A DNA stretch of 64,000 bases from Aegilops tauschii subsp. strangulata (Eukaryota > Streptophyta > Magnoliopsida > Poales > Poaceae). A program made the translations under genes and the position numbers. Of this stretch, positions 1-11,049 are shown in pieces. The notes below the pieces were generated by a model, which saw only the letters and a program-made list of their open reading frames with translations, searched no databases and had not been told where the DNA came from. The first letter of the stretch is position 1; every line of letters begins with the position of its first letter. The stretch lies in the NCBI RefSeq assembly GCF_002575655.3, contig NC_053038.3, positions 140,570,885 to 140,634,884 of the forward strand, in the 5' to 3' direction.

Positions 1-571
1 GTGGGCTGCGGGGGTCGGGGCGCTGGTTATAAAGGCCGGCCGGGCGAGTCCTAGTCGGGCACGGCCCGACTATGTCGGTTGACTTTTTTTTAATAATTCC
101 GCGCAGAAAAACAAAGAAAAGAAATACTAAACGGACTCCAAAAATCCTAAAGTAAATTTTCTCCGTCCTCAAAAATTATAGCAGACAAGGCGAACATTTA
201 TTTGGGCCTATAATGCAATTTTGAAAAACGCATATTTTCCTAATTCAAACAAAATAGCGATAAAACTCCGAATAAAATTCTTATTTGATTTTAATATTAA
301 ATCTCCAATATTTCTTTATTCTGAGGAAGTCATTTTATCCCCTCTCTTTTATTTTCATAAAAGAAATGTTCAAAGAGAAAATAATTAAAATCAAACGATC
401 CTCTTTTCAAAATTTGAGAAAACTCAAATATGAAAATTACGAAATACCCAACTCTCTTTGTGGGTCCTTGAGTTGCGTAGAATTTCTAGGATCAAGCCAA
501 AATGCAATAAAATATGATACGAAATGATGATCTAATGTATACATTCCAAATTGAAAATTTGGGATGTTACA
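1..571 (-). mobile_element. Partial LTR of a Gypsy-type retrotransposon (minus strand)
   Basis: Read on the minus strand, the element starts at 571 with TGTAACATCCCAAATTTTC, the TG start and pyrimidine/A-rich opening of many Triticeae Gypsy LTRs. It then runs AT-rich for about 450 bases and becomes GC-rich near the window edge, where a TATA-like TTTATAA lies at about 27-33. The other end of the LTR and the element body lie outside the window. The opening resembles the Sabrina type from memory, so the family name is only a suggestion. It shares its first bases with the LTR at 60315 but diverges quickly. Confidence 0.7.
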
Positions 572-1080
572 AAGGAACTGCCATGTCATCTATAGCCATC
601 GTCTATATGCACTCATACAATTGTGTGGGCTATAAGGTTGGCTATTTCCCGCAAAAAATATATGTTTGGCTATTGTATTAGTACTTTGTCCATCTCCTAT
701 CTATCTCTTTCTTCATATTTATTGTATTTACCTAGGAATGCGTATATAGCTAGGCTCTTGCATGAGAGCTCACTCCCCTTACTTTTTCACATATCTCTCC
801 TCCACATAGGCAAAAGTGCCATGTAAGTTGGCTCTTAGAAGGGCTATTAGGTTGGCTCTAAGCATTTAATATTTGCATGAGCAAGGTATATGATTGGAAG
901 AGAGTAGCATGCATACTATTTTTTCTTGATCTATGTGTTATAGCTGGGCTGTAGAATAACAGTCTGCTTCACTCTCTCTCCTCTCTTCTCACTCCTCCAA
1001 GTAGGATTTTAATGACATGACAAGTCTTATAGCCTGCTGACTAGGCCTTATTAGACTTGCTCTTAGGCCCTATATAAATG
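572..1080. other. AT-rich non-coding DNA with MITE-like sequence
   Basis: No credible gene. The stretch contains repeated phrases such as GTTGGCTCT and GGGCTATTAGG, and ends in a GGAGGGAGTA string like a Stowaway terminus (about 1084-1094). It may be a degraded small DNA transposon, but I cannot pair its two ends. Confidence 0.35.
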
Positions 1081-1264
1081 GAAGGAGGGAGTACTATGAG
1101 CACTGCATACTCTACTACAGATGCTGTCAGTACTCCCCTAGTACTATTGGACAGGGAGCTTAAAAAGTTACTATTGGACTGGCTATGCGTGGCGAAATCC
1201 TAGTAGGAAGAGCATGCGCGAGAACAAGCACATTCACGTGGTTGAAAACAAATTTGAAACCATC

Positions 1265-1422
1265 TCTATTTGAATACAAATCTAGGAGTACGTATGAATC
1301 TAACAATATTCATTGGGCGTTGTTCAATGTTGATACTTTTTTCTGTAAGTTTGATCAAAGTAGAGATACTTTGACTACACATAAAACTTATATGTAAACT
1401 AGAAAGGATCGGAGGGAGTATA
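1265..1422 (+). mobile_element. Truncated Stowaway-like MITE (right end)
   Basis: The segment around 1341-1422 (TTTGATCAAAGTAGAGATAC, then AAACTTATATGTAAACTAG, ending CGGAGGGAGTA) has the typical right-hand layout of a Triticeae Stowaway MITE. The matching left terminus CTCCCTCCG is not found upstream, so the copy is truncated. Confidence 0.5.
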
Positions 1423-1646
1423 TTGTACGTTCAAAAGCGAAACGAACATTAAATATCCTTTATATATGATTTGCGAATGCTATGATCACCGCTTCAAAAT
1501 TTTGAATCCGCCTTAGATATCACACATGCACCCACTCGTTTTCTCTCGATTTCATCTCGGGGTCCGGAGATCGATTGAAAGAGGACTAGGGTGGGTACAA
1601 TACGTTCGTTTCACTTCTGAACATACAATATACTCCCTCTGATCCC
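1406..1646. repeat. Imperfect inverted repeat around paired Stowaway-like ends
   Basis: The arm at about 1406-1452 (GATCGGAGGGAGTATATTG, then ACGTTCAAAAGCGAAACG) is the near reverse complement of about 1606-1646 (CGTTCGTTTCACTTCTGAAC, then ATACAATATACTCCCTCTG). The arms are about 40-45 bases with a spacer of about 150 bases. Each outer part looks like a Stowaway terminus pointing outwards, so this may be an element inserted between two inverted MITE ends, or one foldback element. Confidence 0.55.
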
Positions 1647-1647
1647 C

Positions 1648-2097
1648 ACAGACCCCCCCCCCGCGGGTCATTTCTATCATAGAAACTGACCAAACCTTTA
1701 TCTCCTTGCACGACATGCAATTGATCTCTCAACATCAATCGATCTCATCAAGATGTGTGGGGGCATGAACCGAATGGGATGTCCATACTAAGACGGGAAG
1801 TAACACGTAGTGGAGGCAAAGTGAAACTTTAAAAGAACCGTTTGTTTGTATGCATGTCGGACAAATTACAACATTGGAAATACAAGCATGGTCTAGGCCC
1901 ACATGCGAGTGATACTCGGCGGAGTGTTCAAATGAGGCATGCGGGAGGATGGACTCGACCGGAGGGCGGCATGATCGATGGAGAAGAGGGTTGGAGAGGA
2001 ATGAGAAATAAGCAATGCCACATGATTATACTTGAACGGCTCAAATAAACATTAAGTTGCCTCGTTTTCCCTTCCGTCTTGGTCATGGAGTAAGATG
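1648..2097. other. Non-coding, no feature recognised
   Basis: I see only short unsupported reading frames and no motif I can name here. Confidence 0.4.
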
Positions 2098-2176
2098 CTC
2101 CCTCTGTTTTATTTGCTCCACATATTAGGTTTGACTGAAGTCAAACTTCATAAAATTTGACCAAATTTATAGAAAA

Positions 2177-2379
2177 CTAGCAAGATGCCCGTGCCTTGCA
2201 CAGAACATCAAGATCTTGTGGGAGAAAAGGATGAACGAGGGAAGGCCTTATCTGCAAATGTGGAGAGGACTGCGGGTAAATTGTCATAGTTTCCTTCCTA
2301 TCCGTTAGATATAGATCGGACGACCTATATTGCAGGATGGCAGGCACACCATCATCACCAACTCTGCTTTTTATCTACA
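2177..2379 (+). mobile_element. Single arm of a fold-back MITE (copy A)
   Basis: Begins CTAGCAAGATGCCCGTGCC and runs as a left arm ending near CCAACTCTGCTTTTTATC. It lacks about 20 bases (GCATTTGTATGATTAGTTTA) present in copy B at 2380 and shares this deletion and the same right limit with copy C at 4503. It has no right arm, so it is truncated or a derived one-armed form. Confidence 0.65.
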
Positions 2380-2794
2380 CTAGCAAGATGCCCGTGCGTT
2401 GCACGGAACATCAAGATGCATTTGTATGATTAGTTTATCTTGTGGGAGAAAAGGATGAATGAGGGAAGGCCTTATTTGCAAATGTGGAGAGGGGTGTGGG
2501 TATCTTTTTGCAAAATTGCCATAGTTTCCTTCCTATCCATCAGATATAAATCAACCAGAATCTTATGAAAAACAAAGTTGGTGATGATGGTGTGCCTGCC
2601 ATCCTGCAATATAGGCCGTCCGATTTATATCCGACGGATAGGAAGGAAACTATGGCAATTTTGCAAAAAGGTACCCACACACCTCTCCACATTTGCAAAT
2701 AAGGAATTCCCTCGTTCATCCTTTTCTCTCACAAGATAAACTAGTCATACAAATGCATCTTGATGTTACGTGCAACGCACGGGCATCTTGCTAG
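2380..2794. mobile_element. Complete fold-back MITE (copy B)
   Basis: Starts CTAGCAAGATGCCCGTGCG and ends with its inverse (GCACGGGCATCTTGCTAG). The two arms, about 2380-2580 and 2590-2794, are near reverse complements over almost their whole length, so a transcript would fold into a long hairpin. The terminal sequence is a familiar grass repeat, but I cannot assign its superfamily safely; Mutator-like is one possibility. Confidence 0.8.
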
Positions 2795-3329
2795 TAAGAG
2801 TAGAAATATGAACATTTACAATAGCAAATATATATGATGCGAAAGTATATTCAATAATAAATCTAATGGTATTGATTTTTTTTTGTATATGTTATTATTT
2901 CTGTCTATAAACTTTGTCAAAGTTTACAAAGTTTGACTTTGACCAAAGCTAAAATGTGTAGTAAATAAAAACAAAGGGAGTATGCAGGGACTAGTATAGT
3001 TACTACTGCCAGAACATGGTAAGTTGGACCCCTAAATGCGGGCACGGACTAGACACACCTCAATTATTCTTTCAAACAGTCGGACACCTACATTTAGCAC
3101 ACCATCCGGCTACTTAATCAAGTATTACGCTTCACTACTTGAAAAGGAAAAGGGTGGTACCGTACCCAAAACCACCACACTTGGGGCTAGGGTAACAACT
3201 TGGTACTGTACCACATTTGAACCAGGGCACAAAAACCACCTGTTCTGCGCCTATGCGCAACACGGAGCACTGACGCTCGAATATGGCCGGGAAAACAAGG
3301 AAACCGACATGTGGGGCACACCTGTCGGG

Positions 3330-3625
3330 ACGACGTGGCGCAGACTAGTCCAATGGAGGAGCTGGCCCACGACCTCCTCGCCACCGGCAACCGTTCATGT
3401 GGGTCGTGGGGGCCAGCAACGTGGCGCAGCTCCAGCACCGCCTTTGGACAGGGCGACCGTGGTGAGTGACACGCTTATCGTCGCTGGACAAGGTCGGTTT
3501 TAGTGTGCCGATGGTGGCGTTAGCGCTGTGGCATGACCAGCAGATCAACACCCGACTCGTCGAGGATGCATGGGGAGCCGAAGTGCGCACGCGCCGCGAC
3601 GCGTCCATGGAGTGAGGTAGCGCGG
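3330..3625 (+). pseudogene. UDP-glycosyltransferase fragment (C-terminal half, decayed)
   Basis: Two reading frames together give a recognisable plant family-1 UDP-glycosyltransferase. At about 3351-3395 the frame reads SPMEELAHDLLATGNR, the segment that precedes the sugar-donor box; a shifted frame then gives FMWVVGASNVAQL (compare FLWVVR in the family). At about 3498-3600 another frame reads VPMVALALWHDQQINTRLVE followed by DAWGAEVRTRRD, matching the end of the PSPG box. Most of the PSPG box (the HCGWNS part) is missing between them, and there are frameshifts and stops. It cannot encode an active enzyme. No neighbouring glycosyltransferase gene is present, so this is a stray or captured fragment. 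Confidence 0.65.
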
Positions 3626-3640
3626 CCAACTGCATCCACA

Positions 3641-4450
3641 GGACCTGACACCATGTCGGGTCGTCTTGCTTTTTCAATGACATGTGGGGTCGCATGTGAG
3701 CAAAGGGCATCTCCAACGTTGCCACGGCCGCAGCTGACTACCCTGGCACACCAAAAATCCTCATCCCTCGCGCCGTCGCGCGGTGCGTTCCCAACCGGCG
3801 CTAGCTGCCCGCATTCATGTCGTCTGTCCGTATGCCATCGTTAAGAGGCTCGATGCCCGAGAAACCAACTCCGGCGAGTTAATGACACTCCCGGACGCTT
3901 GGCCTCACCGGAATGCGCTACTTAAAGCGGCAACGCCCAGCTAACCTCCACACCATAGTGCATCGTCCTGCTACCTGGCACCACATCCGCCATGACCGCG
4001 AGCGTGAACGCTTTGTGGGAGAGCTTGTCTTTGGGGTGAAGCTCGAGGTCGCCGCCCTCGCTAAAGTCGCCACTCGTGACGCAATAGCGGCGTAGCCGGA
4101 CGCGGATGCGACTGCGCAAGCGGTGGCCACACTGGCGGCCGACGACGGGAGCACCATCAGCCACGCGTCCTACTTGCCGCCGTCCAACGTCCGGCACCGC
4201 CGAGGTCGGGGACTCCTCTGAGGATGAGTAGGGCATGGGAGGCGGCAGTGCATGGTGTGCCAACTGGCCGGTCTGTCTCCTGTGTTCTACTCTTCCTCGC
4301 CGGAGACCGCATCTTCGTCTTGAACCCCGCCCCCGTACATGGAGATCGCAGATGGAGGACGTCGGTCGCCGCCATAGAATAGGTTTAGGGTTTATTTTTC
4401 TGTCCTATAAAAGTTCGAAATGTAATGAAAATCTGCTATGTTTGCATTAA
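3641..4450. other. GC-rich repeat-like DNA, no intact gene
   Basis: Several overlapping open frames on both strands are explained by GC-rich composition. The phrase GGCATCTCCAACGTTGCC at about 3705 and the AT-rich tail near 4400-4470 are reminiscent of a dispersed grass repeat of unknown class. One frame on the plus strand (about 3990-4095) looks like a protein relic but I do not recognise it. Confidence 0.35.
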
Positions 4451-4502
4451 TCTCGGCTGGTGTATATGAACTTTCACAATAATATAGTATATTGTAGGAG
4501 TA

Positions 4503-4700
4503 CTAGCAAGATGCCCGTGCGTTGCACGGAACATCAAGATCTTGTGGGAGAAAAGGATGAACGAGGGAAGTCCTTATCTGCAAATGTGGAGAGGAGTGCG
4601 GGTAAATTGTCATAGTTTCCTTCCTATCCATTAGATATAGATCAGACGGCCTATATTGCAGGATGCCAGGCACACCATCATCACCAACTCTGCTTTTCAT
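4503..4700 (+). mobile_element. Single arm of a fold-back MITE (copy C)
   Basis: Nearly identical to copy A at 2177-2379, with the same CTAGCAAGATGCCCGTGCG start, the same internal deletion relative to copy B, and the same right limit (CAACTCTGCTTTTCATTG). It lacks a right arm. Confidence 0.7.
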
Positions 4701-6183
4701 TGAACCGAGACAAAGTAAATAAACACATAGGGTCTGCATACACAATTTATCTTAGGCACTATAATAGTACGTTCACTACACATTCACGCATTTCACATCT
4801 TTCTACATCTACAGGAATCTACGAAGAGGTTAACGTAAATTGCCTCTCTCTCTCCACCCAGATTTTCATGGTGGTGGGCCCCTCGCTCCCCCCAATCTAC
4901 AATCAACAGCTCACACGTTTCACATTACATTAATTATGTAACTGGGATTACGTAGGTGTAGCATTACTCATCCTAAAAAACCCAACTAAGCCAACCTCCC
5001 AGCATATCACGCGGGAAAAGACCCGGCCGCGCCGTTTTAGTAGGGATTACCGGATTACAGTAGTAGTATCGATGGATCGTGCGAAGCACCAAGTTTTTTT
5101 TTGAGGGGGCGAAGCACCTAGTTTAAAAGGAAAAAAGGCGGTACACTCACAGCACCCCTGTGACGGTCGCATTACACCCCACACACGTTCGGTCCTGCAC
5201 ACGGCTAATGCAAACGGAACGCGCTTCGGCTTGCCTCTTCACTGACACGTGGGACTGCACTTGGAGAAACCGACCATGCGCCATACTCCCCCCGCCCACC
5301 GCGTGAAAATCCTCCCCCCCAAAAATTCCCCCCAAATCCCAAATTCCACCGCCCTTCGGCCAACTATCCAATAATATTCCCCAAACCCCCTCCCCCCGCC
5401 CCCCTCCACTCCATTCACTCCGCCAAAGTCGCGCTCCTTGCCATGCCGATACATCGGCGCCGTGGTTCGTCAAGGGGACGTACGGCGATCCTATTGCTCC
5501 CACAGTACGCTCTCGTAGACTGCCATCCTCGAGCCGCGCCACCACCGCTGGCGACGTTCTTGTGGAGGCGCACGGCGGTTAGTGCTTCCACCGCTGGCGA
5601 CGTTCGTGTGGAGATGCACGGCGGTCAGCTTCTCCCACGGTACACGCATTCTAGACTGAGGCCCCGTGCATGTCGGTGTAGTGCTGAATGTTAGCTGATA
5701 GACGCTGTTAATCTCACTGTTTGCCGAAGTAGTTTACAGTAAATATGCTCTGCTTAAGAAGCTTCCTTGCCCTGTTCTGCACTCAATCTGCTTAGCTGAG
5801 ATGGCATGCCAAGCCCGATTAGTTACTAATATATCCTGCCATATATTTATTGTGACATAGATTTCCATGGTCTAGTAGCCAATCTGTTAGGTGAAATAGC
5901 TCTACACCGTTTTATACTCGATCTTTGTTGCTGCGATGGCCTTCGATAGTTTGATGGCTGTGTGCTCAGCCTCATTGATTGCTGAAACATCATGCCATAA
6001 TTTAGCACTCAAATCTATTTGCTAAATTAGCTTCAAATATATTTTGTTACTTAGATCTGCTCATCCAAATATCTTGCCATAGCTTTAGACATCGACCTAG
6101 GTATTTTTTTCTAAACTTCATAAAAAAGCATATATGTTTTTCCTGTAATATCTAGTATAAGAACTAATTTGTATGGCTAACAA
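4701..6183. other. Leader-like region upstream of the TNP2 relic
   Basis: No gene recognised. From about 5150 the DNA becomes C-rich and resembles a promoter and 5' leader. A direct duplication of about 48 bases (CCACCGCTGGCGACGTTC at about 5543 and again at about 5590) lies in it. From 5700 to 6180 it is AT-rich and intron-like. It may be the promoter, first exon and first intron of the transposase gene that follows. Confidence 0.4.
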
Positions 6184-9100
6184 ATGGACATGACTTGGAT
6201 AACTTCAGCTCGAAGATTCTCCGCTGCATATGTCGAGGGGGTTGAAAACTTCATGAACTTTATCAGAGCTGAGTACGGTGCTCCGAAATCAGATGTGCTC
6301 TGCCCGTGTAGCAGTTGTATGAATTCAGTTACAAGACCCCAGTCAACTGTGCAAAATCATCTACACTTGTATGGGATGTCGGTCACATATACTAGGTGGG
6401 TTCATCATGGTGAAGCTGTGAACGTCAATGTTACTGACTACGTGGAAGCATTAGATCACCATCTTGATCTGCCTGATACTCAAGTGGAAGAGGGGGACGA
6501 GGTGGTGGTGGCGGAGCTAGTGAGTTTGACCAACATTGAAACAATGCTATGAAATGCTCATGCATTTCGTCAACTTTCACCTGCAGAAGAAATACGATGG
6601 GCCCACATATTGGAACAATGCAACATGGCTGTCACCCCAGGAAATAAGCTGTCAGTATTCTCAGCTATGGTCACCTTTCTTCAGGTGAATACATCTGAGC
6701 GGATGACCAACAAATCATTCGATGCGATGTTGGCTGCTTTCCGCAAAGCTTTCCTAGATGCGTCTGAGCTGCCACACACCTACAGTAAAATGAATAATTT
6801 CCTTCGTGCATTTGGAATTGGGTACGATATGATCCATGTTTGTAAGAATAATTGTGTTCTGTTCCGGAAGGATTATGCGAACGTAAGTGAATGCCCGAAA
6901 TGCAATTCATCAAGATGGAAAGATGGCGATGCTGTGAAGAGGATTCCTCATAATGTTTTGAGACATTTTCCAATTATACCAAGATTGCAGAGGTTGTTTC
7001 ATGTTATTGAAACAAGAGAGGATGTACTGTGGCATTCTAGGAACCATGAGTATAGAGATTAGAATGTAATGAGCCATTCGTCTCATGGTAGTGAGTGGAA
7101 AAGCTTCAATCAGAAACACAAAAAGTTTGTTGCTGACTCGAGAAACATTAGACTTGGCTTAGCTTCAGATGGATTTAACACATTTGGCCACTAGAGCGCC
7201 ACATATAGCATGTGGCCAGTGCTTGTTATCCCTTACAACATGCCTCCAAATGTCTGCACCAAAGAATCAAACTACATGATGGCCTTGCTCGCCCCAGGTC
7301 CAAAAAGTCCTGGAAAGGATTTTGATTTATTCATGGAGCCTCTTGTGGAGGAACATCAACAGCTATGGAGGGGTGTTCTCACTCGAGACCTATATAGCAG
7401 CCCACCTGCTGATTTCTTTCTGCGTGCTATTATAATTTGGTGCATCCATGATTATCCGGCTTTGGGCACTATGTCAGGGCGAACGACACATGGTTACAAT
7501 GCATGTGTTCGCTGTGATAGGAATCCGCTGTCATACGCAATACTTAGCAAGATCTGTTACATTGGACACCGCCATTTCCTTGCTATGGACAAGCCGCGTC
7601 CTACAAAATACCACAAACATGTGTTCAATGCAAAGCATAAAACCGCGATGCGCCAAAGAGGCTCACCGCCGATGAGTTGCAAGTGGAAAAGGAAGCACGG
7701 CAGGGCAGAAGAGAGATTATTGTTTACCCATAGGTCCACTTTATGGGACTTGGAGTATTGGAAAGATTTGGATCTGCGGCATAATCTTGACGTGATGCAC
7801 AGCGAGAAAAATATATGTGACAGCATTATCGGCACACTTCTTAATATTAAAGGCAAGACGAAAGATACCTTAAAATCTAGGATTGATTTGACACACCTGG
7901 GTTTCAGATAGGATTTGCAGGTGCGAGATGAAGGTAAACCACGGGATATGGCATCATCTGTGTACGTCTTGCACAAGGTAAAAAGAAAAGAATTTTGCGA
8001 GGTCCTGTCACGTGTGAGATTCCCACATGGATTTGCTTCCAACCCTGAAAGGAGAGTCAGTGCAGATGGAAACAAGGTACAAGGGTTGAAAATCATGACT
8101 GCCACGTCCTACTTCAAAGGGTTTTACCTGTTATCCTTAGAGGATTGGGCCGCCCTGACTTATACTGAGCAGTTGCAAAGTTGGGACAATTCTTCAGGGA
8201 ACTCTGCAGTAGAAATATCAGGGTAGATGCTTTGGAGCGTCTTAGAGACAAGATACCAACTATCCTATGCGACCTTGAGAAGATATATCCTCCAGCCTTC
8301 TTTGATGTGATGGTTTTTTGGCTGTTCATCTTCCTGATGAGGCACTACTTAGAGGTCCAGTACAGTATGGTTGGATGTACCCTACTGAAAGGCGGCTAGG
8401 CACTTTCAAGGGCTATGTTAGGAATAGAGCTAGACCCGAGGGTTCCATTGTAGAGGCCTACATTGCTACAGAAGCATTGACATTCTGCTCAAAATACATT
8501 TAAACAGCTGATCAGCCTAGCAAAAAGGTGGGTGAAGACAATCCCGGGCTCAATGTTTTTGATTATTCTGTTCGAGTTACAGGGAAGAGTCGACAAGAGG
8601 ACAAACCTAAAGATTTGGACAAAATGGTTTGGTATGCGTTGAATAACTGTCCTGAGATACTACCTTATATCAAGCGCTAAGTACTGCAGCTTATACATCA
8701 TAATCTACTAAATTTGCAGCACATTCTTATATATTTAGATGTTTGACGCGATCACTATGTTGTGCAACATCTACAAAAAGGAGTTACTGCCCCAAAATCC
8801 AAGAAACATTAACAAACTGGTTATGGCAGGATTTGCAAAATGGTTCAAGAGCCATGTAAGCTTTTGAATTGCAATGTCAGTTTTTTAATATATTGAGTAC
8901 ATAAGATGATCAGCTTGTATTTTCTAACCATAGGTTAAGAAGATGTGGGAGGATGGGCAGGCAGTTGATGATGCCCTTTACGCACTAGCAATGGGTCCTG
9001 ATACTCGAGTAGGACATTATGAATCTTGCATTGTTGGAGATGTGCGCTACAACACCCATGCACGCGACGAAGGCAGGAAGACACAAAACAGTGCCATCAT

Positions 9101-9638
9101 GAGCACGGATACGTACGACAGAGAGACAAATGAAATGTATGCTAACATAACAGACATTGTTTAGTTGCAGTATATCTCCAGTTTCGAGGATCATCGGTGT
9201 GTGGTTCTGTTGTGTTGTCATTGGTATAACCTATTTTCCAGGATCACAAAACCCAGAGCTGATGATTATTTCAAATCCATCAATGTCAAGGCGACATACC
9301 AGACCAATGAGCCTTTTATTTTGGCAAATCAAGCAACACAGATATTTTTCTTGGAAGACACATTTGCACGTAGCGATGACTGGAGCGTATTGCAAAGGTT
9401 TGAGCTGAGGAATTCGTTTAATGAAGTTGCACAACAAGATGATGGTTACACTGCTCCTGATGTACAAGATTCCACAGATGTTCCTAATATCTTTGAGAAC
9501 CATCACGTCAATGACGCTGGAGAAAAGATTGCCTATTGTGCTATGGACATACAAGAGTTGATCAAGAAGAAGCCAACGTTCGAGGACATTGAGGATGAAG
9601 AAGAAGATGACACTCTGGGGAATTACGATTCAGACTGA
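6184..9638 (+). pseudogene. CACTA (En/Spm) TNP2-type transposase, decayed
   Basis: Domains appear in family order. The first frame (6184-6552) is the transposase-associated N-terminal domain with CPCSSCMNS. 6610-7911 is the TNP2 core: VCKNNCVLFRK, a CPKCNSSRW zinc pair, LGLASDGFN, SMWPVLVIPYNMPP and LRHNLDVMHSEKNICDSIIG are all hallmark stretches. 8180-8500 is the DUF4218-like part (PVQYGWMYPTERRLGTFKGY) and 9170-9400 the DUF4216-like part. The core is broken by in-frame stops near 6550, 7060, 7192, 7909 and 8501 and by frame changes near 8180 and 8310. Intron-like gaps with GT/AG borders are kept near 8858-8935 and possibly 8676-8740. The protein would have catalysed cut-and-paste movement of a CACTA element; this copy cannot. 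Confidence 0.9.
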
Positions 9639-9639
9639 T

Positions 9640-10146
9640 ACACATGGCGAAGATGTTGACGCTATTGCTGTGGATGATGATTAGATCGCTTTTGTCATAT
9701 TTGCATGTCAGAAGACGTTTTTTTCTCTACTATGTGAAATTGTGTTTGCTATGACAACTGAAACCTGATTAACGTGTTGTTTAGTATTTTGCTGTGAGAA
9801 CATCACTTGTTATGTATGTTCATTTGCGTTTGGTGATTGTATGATGACTAAAACATGATGACATTGTTGTTTAGTTGTACTCATATTTGGCTGTGAAACT
9901 TGAATTTGATGACATAGTTTGTTGTTGGACTACAATTTTCTCGACGTCTTCGAATGGGAACAAAGCTGACCCGACAGGGCCTCTGCTAATTTATTTATTT
10001 ATTACCAAAAGGGCCTCTGCTATTTATTTATTTATGAGAAAAAGGGGATACCCCCCGATTTCTTTTAATAGAAATCATTAGATGTTCACAATACTACGCC
10101 CAGCCTGCTACACAGGTTTCATTCATTACTAGTTTCAGGAAAGTGC
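9640..10146. other. 3' flank of the TNP2 relic
   Basis: AT-rich DNA between two convergent genes. It contains loose repeats of GTTGTTTAG and GATGACTAAAACATGATG. No gene is seen. A frame just past 9638 could extend the transposase by a short acidic tail ending DAIAVDDD. Confidence 0.4.
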
Positions 10147-10907
10147 TCATGTCGTAGCCACTAAATACATCACGAGTGCTACATACACTGCAAATAAAGA
10201 GACAATCATCCTACAGAGCACATCGATTTTGCCCATCATCTTCACAAGCTCTTTCATCTCCTCATTGATGTCAAGGCCGTTCAGCAGCTGTTGCTTGGCC
10301 ATGATCAGAGGAACTGCATCTTTAACCTTTTGCTCTTCATCTTCCTCTTCTGTCGTTCCTTCAGTTACCTGTCCAACACCCCAACCTGCTGGTATTGGGA
10401 TTCCTCGGCTAATGAAATAATCAGCGTAGTTTCATTCCTCCACATCAGCAACTTCCCAGAAATACAAATCACACGAATCTTCCCTTTTCTGCACGAATCA
10501 AATTGGAAGATCATCAACCCAACTATTAAAAAAACAGCAACTGAAAGCAGCAGAACAACACTTAAGCATATTATTACCCCATGATTTGCGCATTTGTAGA
10601 AGAGTCGTCCAGGGTTGAGGATTGTGGTTGAGACGCGACGGATGACTGCGCGTGCTTTGCAGCAGTGGCACCACACCAACGGCAGCGGGATGTGATGAGC
10701 AACCGACTGCGGTGCGTGTGTCGGCGGGGGTGTGATGAGACCCACAGGCGATGGTACGGGTGGCAACTTGGTGCATATCTGGTTGTTGCCTGCTAAAGAG
10801 CAGGTGGACGAGCAGCCAGCGGACATGGTTGCTGCGGCTAGAGCTTCTGATGCTAGGCAGAGTATGTAGAGAAGAGGAGAAGTGAACATTGGATATGTCA
10901 GTTTCAT
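10147..10907 (-). pseudogene. GRF-type zinc-finger membrane protein, one in-frame stop
   Basis: Two exons on the minus strand. Exon 1 (10907 to about 10580) starts MKLTYPMF; a second Met at residue 28 (MSAGCSSTC) may be the true start. It ends with WCHCCKARAVIRR and NPGRLFYKCANHG, the GRF zinc-finger signature. A GTAATA donor and a GTGCAG acceptor at about 10493 give a short intron of about 90 bases, after which the frame continues in phase as KREDSCDLYFWEV, completing the finger. The remaining frame runs to 10147 and ends in a hydrophobic helix (MIVSLFAVYVALVMYLV), so the product would be tail-anchored. One TGA lies in this frame just after FWEVADVEE (about 10428). Either a single nonsense mutation killed the gene or it makes a shortened product. 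GRF fingers bind nucleic acid; the role of this plant form is not known to me. It faces the TNP2 relic and may travel with it. Confidence 0.7.
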
Positions 10908-11049
10908 TACTTGTAGAGTAGCATAGCACCATATATAGTCATAGTCGAGGTTTGGATTCGAACCAGCTACAGGAGCACGTCTCTCTTTTTTCTAAAACTC
11001 AGCAACGTCTCTTTACTGGTACACTAGCTTGTTCTATACGCCTTCTCAA

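Larger units (their letters stand above)
2098..2980 (+). mobile_element. Stowaway MITE interrupted by a nested insertion
   Basis: The left end CTCCCTCTGTTTTATTT and the right end AAATAAAAACAAAGGGAG are inverted repeats of each other, the right end is followed by TA, and the inner sequence (TTTGACTGAAGTCAAACTTC; TTTGTCAAAGTTTACAAAG) is typical of grass Stowaway elements. The element is split after about 2176 and resumes at about 2795 because another MITE pair sits inside it. Without the insert it would be about 265 bases long. Confidence 0.8.

Noticed and set aside
3132..3150. CACTACTTGAAAAGG as a CACTA left terminus
   Set aside because: The following bases do not match any of the CACTA ends in the window and no subterminal repeats follow.
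7557..8105. 182-codon frame on the minus strand
   Set aside because: Antisense shadow of the TNP2 transposase relic.
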